Assembly (NCBI GenBank): GCA_016708725.1
Contig: JADJFE010000031.1
Coordinates: 191,378-255,377, forward strand
From: Candidatus Aalborgicola bjergmarkensis
GTDB lineage: Bacteria > Pseudomonadota > Gammaproteobacteria > Burkholderiales > Burkholderiaceae_C
DNA: 64,000 bases
Direction of reading: 5' to 3'
The number at the start of each line of letters is the position of its first letter. Positions within the stretch are counted from its first letter, which is position 1. The position numbers and the translations under genes are program-made. The notes beneath the pieces are model-generated. The model did not search any database, was not told the origin of the DNA, and was given only the letters and a program-made list of their open reading frames with translations. Positions 58,655-64,000 of the stretch are shown here, piece after piece.

Positions 58655-59691
58655 GCACACCCGAGCGTCCCGATGAACTGTTGCTTCGTTACCAGGAGGC
58701 CTGCGCCCAGGACGAGCGCCGCCCTAGCGATGCTGTGCGTAAAGCCGTGCTTGCCCATGCCACGCTGATCATCAGCGCTCAATCAAGCCGTTCACTCCCA
58801 TTGATAAACCACAAACAATCAGCCGCCAACCAGTCACGCTGGAAGCTTTCCATGTTGGCCAGTGTAGCGTTGGTCGGCCTGACTGGTCTGCTGGTCTTGC
58901 AGTTTGACCGTAGCACACAGAAGGAACAGAAACTATCGCTGGATCGCCCTAACCACAACGCCACCTCATCGGCACCAGCTGCCAAAACAACGCAGCTTCA
59001 GCTTGAACCCGTGCAGACGGAAAAGCACGAATTAAATGCTGCCAGACCGACTCTCCAGCCACAGGATGGACCCGACCACCAGGAGAAACTGACTCAGCGT
59101 GCGTCCAAAGCCGATTCGCTTGAAAGCAGGAAACCAATACTCCATCAAGAACCGGGGGTACCCTCGACAAGCGTCGTGCCAAGCCCGGTGGAGCAAACAA
59201 CAGCCTCCTCATCACAACAAAAGGACGCTGCCCCAGCGTCCGCTCATTCCACAGGAAACGTGGAATCAAGCGGTACTGACACGGCAAGCGTTAACACTGT
59301 ACAGCGCGATGCCAAAACCCTCTCGACGCCCAGCGCTATGACACCACCCAGACAAAGACTAGAAAAATCAGAACTGCAAACGCAACTCCTTGAAAAAGAC
59401 AGAACCGGTACAAAAACTTTATCGGGAGCGCTGCTGGACAGTGCGCGCGTCGGCCAGGTTGACAAAATTGAGCACTTGATCAACCAAGGAGCCTTGATAA
59501 ATTCTGTCGACGAAGCCGGAAGAACCCCGCTCATGCTCGCAACACTCCATGGCCACACCGCCGTAGTTGCACGACTACTGGCCCTAGGCGCGAACCCTAC
59601 TTTGACAGATAAACAGGGGGCGACAGCACTGCAACATGCTCGCCGCCTGGGACACCAATATATCGTCGACCTGATCGAAGCTGCGTTGTAA
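58651..59691 (+). CDS. Membrane protein with ankyrin repeats, candidate anti-sigma factor
   Basis: 346 residues. The cytoplasmic N-terminus of about 65 residues (MSTPERPDELLLRYQEACAQ) precedes one transmembrane helix (WKLSMLASVALVGLTGLLVL). A long Gln/Ser/Pro-rich linker follows, and three ankyrin repeats end the protein (LLDSARVGQVDKIEHLINQG, DEAGRTPLMLATLHGHTAVV, DKQGATALQHARRLGHQYIV). The coupling to the ECF sigma gene and single-pass topology suggest an anti-sigma role (inference); ankyrin repeats outside the cytoplasm would be a sensory domain. Confidence 0.75.
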   Translation: MSTPERPDELLLRYQEACAQDERRPSDAVRKAVLAHATLIISAQSSRSLPLINHKQSAANQSRWKLSMLASVALVGLTGLLVLQFDRSTQKEQKLSLDRPNHNATSSAPAAKTTQLQLEPVQTEKHELNAARPTLQPQDGPDHQEKLTQRASKADSLESRKPILHQEPGVPSTSVVPSPVEQTTASSSQQKDAAPASAHSTGNVESSGTDTASVNTVQRDAKTLSTPSAMTPPRQRLEKSELQTQLLEKDRTGTKTLSGALLDSARVGQVDKIEHLINQGALINSVDEAGRTPLMLATLHGHTAVVARLLALGANPTLTDKQGATALQHARRLGHQYIVDLIEAAL

Positions 59692-60030
59692 AGCGAACAG
59701 CCTCTCGTGGCGTGGTGATTTCCTTGCCTACATTTGCTATAGAACGTGATAGTCATCAGCTGCTGAAAAGTGTTATCTGGGTTTGCGTACAGGGCCTTGG
59801 TGCAAATCCAGCAGCGCCTGGGGTTGTACTCAATGTCTTGTGCCAAAGTCTGAGAAGCGGTTTCAGCAAAACATCAGGGCCAGAATGGCAGCGTCATCTA
59901 TCAGGTTGACCATCGCATAACCTGCGATGCGATAGGCAAGGTAAAGGGCGCTGTCCAGAAATTGATTCGCCATACTCAAAAAAATGCGAATAATTTTTGC
60001 GTTGCTGGATGCCGAATTTCTGTCAGCTTC
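59692..60030. other. Gene-free spacer
   Basis: No gene is supported. A 36-codon minus-strand frame (MANQFLDSALYLAYRIAGYA, ending near 59863) starts with an ATG at 59973 and could be a small hydrophobic peptide or a remnant, but I have nothing else to back it. Confidence 0.3.
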
Positions 60031-61935
60031 CTATTTTTTCAACACCTCTTGCGCCCACACCAGCGCACCACTAGCCTGCCACAATGGCTGGTGTGGCTGC
60101 ACGTAAAGCCAGGCTTCGTAAGTACCGCCCACGGTGATGCCCAAGTCCTCGTGCTTGACCGGCCTGGGCCTGGGTTTGAGTAGCATGGTGAGCGCCTTGG
60201 GGTGATCCAGGCTGGCCTTGAGTAGCGCTTCTTTTGCCTGCGCCAAATCCGCTAGCCGGTAGTAAGCCAGCACTCGATTCATGTCCAGTACCGGGGACGA
60301 ATCGTGTGGGTAGAGATCATTGAGCTTGAGCGCATCACGGTCACGCCCGTGCAGCATGTAGGCCTGTGACAAGTCCCAGCGCAGACCATGGTTATCATTG
60401 GGGTTGAGTTCGAGCACCAGCCAGCTTGCCAACTCCATGAAGCGATCCCATTTTCCGGTGTCTTTGCAAACATAGGCCAGATGGGCAATGGGGCGCAGCA
60501 CCACGCGGTTCTCTTGAATTACCCACGGTACGCGCACTGGCGTGGTCTGCGCCTCCAGCAGCAGACGCAGAAGTTCGGCAGCGCGCTCGGCCAGCAGCAC
60601 CAAAATATCGCTGCCTATGGCCATATCCAGCGCATCGACGGCCATCACCAAGTCGTCGAGCACATCAAAGCTGTTCAGCAGTGCCGGACTGTGCTGCAGC
60701 AAACCAAGCCAGTCATCGACGTTGTCCCAGACTTCGGGGGCATCGTTCTGGGTTGCCACCAACATGGGTTTGGCCTGCACAAAGCATGCGCGCCACTGGT
60801 TTTCTAGTTTTTGCAAGGACTCATTGGCCAGCACCAGGGCCATGGGTGTCAACGCTGCCTCAGCTGGATCAGGCATGCCGTTGCGTACCTTTAGTGTGTG
60901 CATCAGCGCCGGTGCAGGTGCCGTTTGCACTAACTTGAGCAAGGGGGCCAAGCCCGGAACAAGCTCCGCCGCCATGTCCATCATGCTCTGGATAGGTCTC
61001 TTGGAAAATGATTGAAGGTTCTCAATCAGCTGGGCGTATGACGGCTCACGCAGTTTGCTTAGGTGTTGCGCCCACCAGGCGGCGCGCTCTGCAGCTTGCT
61101 GCGTACGGTTCTGGCCCATGAGCAAGCTGACCTCCAGCGAGGCGAGTGAAGGGTCATTCGGGTTGAAATGTTGGGCCTGGGCAAAATCGGCCCAGCAGGC
61201 CTCAAACGCGCCTTCATCACAGTGCATCACGGCGCGCTGCTGCAGCGCCGCTGACTTGAATGCGCTGTCACCCCGCGCCAGCACTTCGTCGATCCAGTAG
61301 AAACGCAGATCTTGGCGTTTTTCTTTCAGCAGCCCAGACATCAGTTCGTCAAACAGGGGCGAGAGCGTGGACGGTAATGTTCGCGGTGCCTCAAAAAACG
61401 GCTCCAACAGAGCCACTGCACGCTCGCTTTGGCCTTCTTCAATCCATTGCCCGGCTGTGTTAGCCACGGCCTCCAGCGAGGCGCGACCGGTACTAGCCAG
61501 TTCTTTCAACTGTTGCAAAGAGCAGGCATCAAGCACAAACCGTAGCATGTTGATGGTGAGGAAGGGACGACTCACAAGTTCCTCGCAGCAGGCTTTGAAC
61601 TTGTCGCCACTGCCGCACCAGCAGGGATCGTTGCGACCGGGGGGCACAATTGGTTTGAGCTTCCACTGGTAGGCGGGTATCGGCATTTGGTTCCAAACAT
61701 TCACTGCCACCACCCGAAAAGCCCTGGAAGCATCGTCCGGATCTGGTATTTGACCTGCCAGACTGGGAAACAATGTCGGTCCATTTTTCAGTGCCCACGC
61801 CACAAATGCTTGGGAGTCAGGATGTTTGTGAACCGCCTGGCCACAGGCCGTCAGAAAATATCTCAAATCGTCAACAGGAGCTGGCTTACCCTGCCCGCCA
61901 GGGTCGGCTTTACCTAGCCCTTTACGCCGTGTCAT
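60031..61935 (-). CDS. SEC-C motif protein with TPR-like helical repeats
   Basis: 634 residues. An N-terminal helical part of about 95 residues precedes a SEC-C zinc motif, GRNDPCWCGSGDKFKACCEE (about residue 100). The remaining 500 residues are helical repeats of tetratricopeptide style (AALQQRAVMHCDEGAFEACW, WDRFMELASWLVLELNPNDN, LNDLYPHDSSPVLDMNRVLA). Likely a cytosolic adaptor or scaffold. It is a second, unrelated SEC-C protein besides the one at 32995. Function unknown. Confidence 0.7.
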   Translation of the reverse strand: MTRRKGLGKADPGGQGKPAPVDDLRYFLTACGQAVHKHPDSQAFVAWALKNGPTLFPSLAGQIPDPDDASRAFRVVAVNVWNQMPIPAYQWKLKPIVPPGRNDPCWCGSGDKFKACCEELVSRPFLTINMLRFVLDACSLQQLKELASTGRASLEAVANTAGQWIEEGQSERAVALLEPFFEAPRTLPSTLSPLFDELMSGLLKEKRQDLRFYWIDEVLARGDSAFKSAALQQRAVMHCDEGAFEACWADFAQAQHFNPNDPSLASLEVSLLMGQNRTQQAAERAAWWAQHLSKLREPSYAQLIENLQSFSKRPIQSMMDMAAELVPGLAPLLKLVQTAPAPALMHTLKVRNGMPDPAEAALTPMALVLANESLQKLENQWRACFVQAKPMLVATQNDAPEVWDNVDDWLGLLQHSPALLNSFDVLDDLVMAVDALDMAIGSDILVLLAERAAELLRLLLEAQTTPVRVPWVIQENRVVLRPIAHLAYVCKDTGKWDRFMELASWLVLELNPNDNHGLRWDLSQAYMLHGRDRDALKLNDLYPHDSSPVLDMNRVLAYYRLADLAQAKEALLKASLDHPKALTMLLKPRPRPVKHEDLGITVGGTYEAWLYVQPHQPLWQASGALVWAQEVLKK

Positions 61936-62346
61936 ATGAAAATCCCATCAATCATCTTTTGTAGTGCATTATTGCGCTGCATCGGTGAAATTTTTATGTC
62001 CTCTGCACCATTGGCAATGAGGGCCAACTACCTGTAGCATTTCCACCGCAGGTGGGACCGCCAAAGTCAACGACGGCTTCAGAGTCAGATCTACTTCGCC
62101 TGTGCAGCGTAACCAGACGCTGACGACGGTCAGGTATCGGGTAAGCCCGCTTCAAGATTTCCGAGATCAGTAAACCGCCGTTCGTGGCTGTCGTCTCAAT
62201 GCCCATCGCGGCGGCTCGCGATTATGTAGAGTGGAATTTACAACTCCCAGGTCTGGCAGTTCTTGGCTTCCATTGCGCGTTGGCCGGTACTCGAACGCGA
62301 CAGCCTTGTAAAATTGGGCTTCGATATACAGAAGGAATACACCTAT
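61936..62346. other. Region without a confident gene
   Basis: About 410 nt upstream of the hemerythrin gene. A minus-strand frame of 70 codons (61994-62206) is open but unrecognised. Probably contains the promoters of the divergent SEC-C and hemerythrin genes; no clear box elements were found. Confidence 0.3.
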
Positions 62347-62859
62347 ATGGCGTTGCAGTGGCGTGAACAGCTGAGTGTGGGTAACGATCTTGTTGACTCA
62401 GATCACCGGCGTCTCATAGACATCATCAACAAGGCCGACCAGAGCATGCAGTCCATGAGTCGTGCGGGTCTTTTGACGGCGCTGACGGAATTGGAAAACT
62501 ATTCGCGCCTCCATTTCTCGCTTGAAGAAAAGATCGCCGAGGCCGTAGGTTTTCCCGACTTGGGGCAGCTGCATTCGTCTCACATACTGTTGCTTGAGAC
62601 ACTAAACCTGATTGCCCGGGAAATTGGTGAGGCGTGGGACAAGGCCGCTGCTGACCACTTTGGTCAATTTTTGCGGGAGTGGCTGATCAACCATGTAATC
62701 AAGGAAGACATGCTGCTCAAACCCTATTTGAAGAAACACTCGCCGCGTGTTACCGGCTGTCTAATAGCGCGCAAATTTGGCGGAGTTTTTCAAGCGCTGG
62801 TGCACAAACAAAAAGGGCCTTGTCGGCCCTTAGTTATTGGTTCAGAAAACAATAGTTGA
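62347..62859 (+). CDS. Bacteriohemerythrin with 3' end replaced by an IS21 element
   Basis: The ATG at 62347 has AAGGAA upstream. The hemerythrin iron ligands are all present: HRRLIDIINK (first His), ENYSRLHFSLEEKIAEAVGF (HxxxE), HSSHILLLETLNL, and LINHVIKEDMLLKPYL (HxxxxD). The diiron site binds O2. After KKHSPR the frame enters the inverted IS21 copy at 62748 and continues 37 codons of IS sequence to a stop at 62859. The fold is complete, so the protein may function with an altered tail. Confidence 0.85.
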   Translation: MALQWREQLSVGNDLVDSDHRRLIDIINKADQSMQSMSRAGLLTALTELENYSRLHFSLEEKIAEAVGFPDLGQLHSSHILLLETLNLIAREIGEAWDKAAADHFGQFLREWLINHVIKEDMLLKPYLKKHSPRVTGCLIARKFGGVFQALVHKQKGPCRPLVIGSENNS

Positions 62860-62861
62860 GA

Positions 62862-63099
62862 TCAGAATGGCACCCCATCATCATCGTCTGAGTAAACAGG
62901 CTTGAATCGAGTGATACGTTGTGGCTTTCTGGTGCGCATGTAGTTTGTCCTGATAACGGCTGTGAATCACATGCAGCAAGTCCTCCAACAACTCTGCAAC
63001 GGCCGCTGCCTGCTCAGTGCTCCAGTCATTGTCGATGGTCATGAACAGACCGGATTGTCGCCCTGAAGGCAATTGCACATGTTTTGTAACGCGCTTCAT
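62862..63099 (-). pseudogene. IS21 passenger ORF, copy 2, frameshifted
   Basis: Corresponds to the 78-residue ORF of copy 1 (MKRVTKHVQLPSGRQSGLFM). One extra base near 62920 shifts the frame after the stretch HAHQKAT, so the acidic end is lost. The start overlaps the istB stop as in copy 1. Confidence 0.7.
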
Positions 63100-63843
63100 G
63101 ATTTAGCCTTTCTGCGTTTGGCCGCCATATCTGTGGATCGTGCCTGTGCCTCCTTGAGACGATAGGATTCGCCCTCGATGCCAATGACCTCAGAGTGATG
63201 CACCAGGCGGTCAACCATGACACCACACAAGCGGCATTGGGAAAGACATCCCCCAGTCGGCAAACGCCTTATTGGTGGTCACAATCGTGCTCTTGGACTC
63301 ATAGCGACGGTTGATCAACTCCGAAGAGCAAGTCGGCATGCCGGTTTGAGTATGAGAGGTAGCCGATCATCAATCACCAACAAATCCGGATTGACGCAAT
63401 GGCGCAAACGCCTGCGTAGCGCCGCATCACTGTCCATGGCAGCCAACTCCCCCAACATCTCTCCTGCAGTGGTGAAGCACCGTAAACCCTGAACCAGAGC
63501 CTGATAAGCCACATTTTTTGCCAGCATTGACTTGCCCACGCCATTGTTACCGCGCAATCATCACGTTGACGGATTGCGCCATGAACTCCAGCGTCATCAA
63601 AGCCTCGATGGCTGCGCGATCACATTGTTTGGGCCACTTCCAGTCAAAGTCCGCTAGTGCCTTGAATCGCCCGATGCGTGCGTCATTCAGGCGTCGCTCA
63701 AGGCTGCGCTGGGTACGTGCGTGCTCCTCAGTCCAGCAGACTTGGCAGCCAGGGGGCATCGGCCAGTTCTGACCAATGTTCCAGCACACCGTGTAGGCGT
63801 AGATTTTTGGCTCGCGTGAACAAAGCATCATTTTGGGATCCAT
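63096..63843 (-). pseudogene. istB: IS21 istB, copy 2, frameshifted
   Basis: Starts at the ATG at 63841-63843 (MDPKMMLCSREPKIYAYTVC). Compared with copy 1 the frame is broken at other places: near 63830 at the N-terminus, near 63550 (before GNNGVGKSMLAKNVAYQALV), and again near 63340 (after NPDLLVIDD). Walker A and B are recognisable. Not functional as read. Confidence 0.75.
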
Positions 63844-63902
63844 CGTTGTCCCCCTTGATGTTTCTGGTTGGGAATCAGTGTTGTTTAATTGGTCGTAATT
63901 TT

Positions 63903-64000
63903 TCAATGGGTGGGGTGGATCAACGCGTCACGCAGTCGAACGTTTTCACTGAGTTGCACGACCACCGGCGCAGGGGCTTTCTGCTGGGCTTGGCGCTGTG
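63903..64000 (-). CDS. istA: IS21 istA, copy 2, 3' end only
   Basis: The last about 32 codons of IstA (QRQAQ... region to AVIHPTH-like end), identical in layout to the end of copy 1. The gene continues beyond the window, so its integrity cannot be judged. Confidence 0.75.
   Translation of the reverse strand, partial: QRQAQQKAPAPVVVQLSENVRLRDALIHPTH

Larger units (their letters stand above)
62748..64000 (-). mobile_element. IS21-family element, copy 2 (partial in window, inverted)
   Basis: Begins at TGTTACCGGCTGTCTAATAG and is nearly identical to copy 1 read from 22219 down to about 20967, at which point the window ends. It contains the terminator, the passenger ORF, istB and the last part of istA, all on the minus strand. 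Its indels differ from those of copy 1. Confidence 0.85.

Overview
The window looks like a chromosomal segment of a betaproteobacterium, most likely Burkholderiales. I infer this from the style of the proteins (MATE exporter, SNF2 helicase paired with a SWIM protein, TIGR01777 SDR, cytochrome c' next to a b-type cytochrome, Burkholderiales-type secreted repeat proteins), not from any marker gene; there is no rRNA. Much of the segment is accessory DNA, rich in insertion sequences, gene fragments and frameshifted genes.

Layout. 1-5775: MATE exporter, scarred remnants of two divergent genes, a phage lysozyme remnant, a TumE/TumA-type toxin-antitoxin pair, a small HD alarmone-hydrolase-like protein, a DEDDh exonuclease and a broken hydrolase. 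5830-12113: a molybdopterin oxidoreductase, then an SNF2 helicase and SWIM protein pair. 12114-22219: a mobile-element graveyard (UvrD and GST fragments, a complete 1.76-kb IS, a 73-bp mini-element of a related family, two head-to-tail ISKra4-type fragments, a gene-free AT-rich stretch of about 1.5 kb, a decayed IS1380 and an IS21 element). 22277-28549: a three-gene operon with one large active-looking tyrosine recombinase, one large recombinase-like protein that has lost catalytic residues, and a small protein. 29349-40718: an ISAs1 transposase, MltB-type transglycosylase, PIN toxin, SEC-C protein, PEBP protein, an inverted hydrolase duplication around an ISKra4-type element, an SDR and a lipocalin.

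41333-47980 is the centrepiece: an RNA-repair or RNA-quality locus. It starts with an array of 11 tRNA genes. One (His) is split in its anticodon loop by a 682-nt ORF-less group II intron. Another has an 18-nt hairpin insertion in its anticodon loop, and a Cys-anticodon tRNA has a long variable arm. The array is followed by an HNH endonuclease, the TROVE/Ro60 protein (Rsr), four tandem Y-RNA-like units that fill the whole rsr-rtcB gap, the RNA ligase RtcB and an RlaP-type nucleotidyltransferase. Rsr and Y RNA are expected to scaffold RNA binding and decay, RtcB to religate broken or spliced RNA, and RlaP to act on RNA ends. The tRNAs could be replacements for damaged tRNAs or substrates of the system.

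47960-62346: an IS remnant, a hypothetical gene, an alpha-2-macroglobulin lipoprotein, an arfB pseudogene, a frameshifted S8 protease, a frameshifted cytochrome b next to an intact cytochrome c', a secreted protein, an ECF sigma factor overlapping an ankyrin membrane protein (possible anti-sigma), and a SEC-C protein. 62347-64000: a bacteriohemerythrin whose 3' end is replaced by a second, inverted copy of the IS21 element, which runs off the window.
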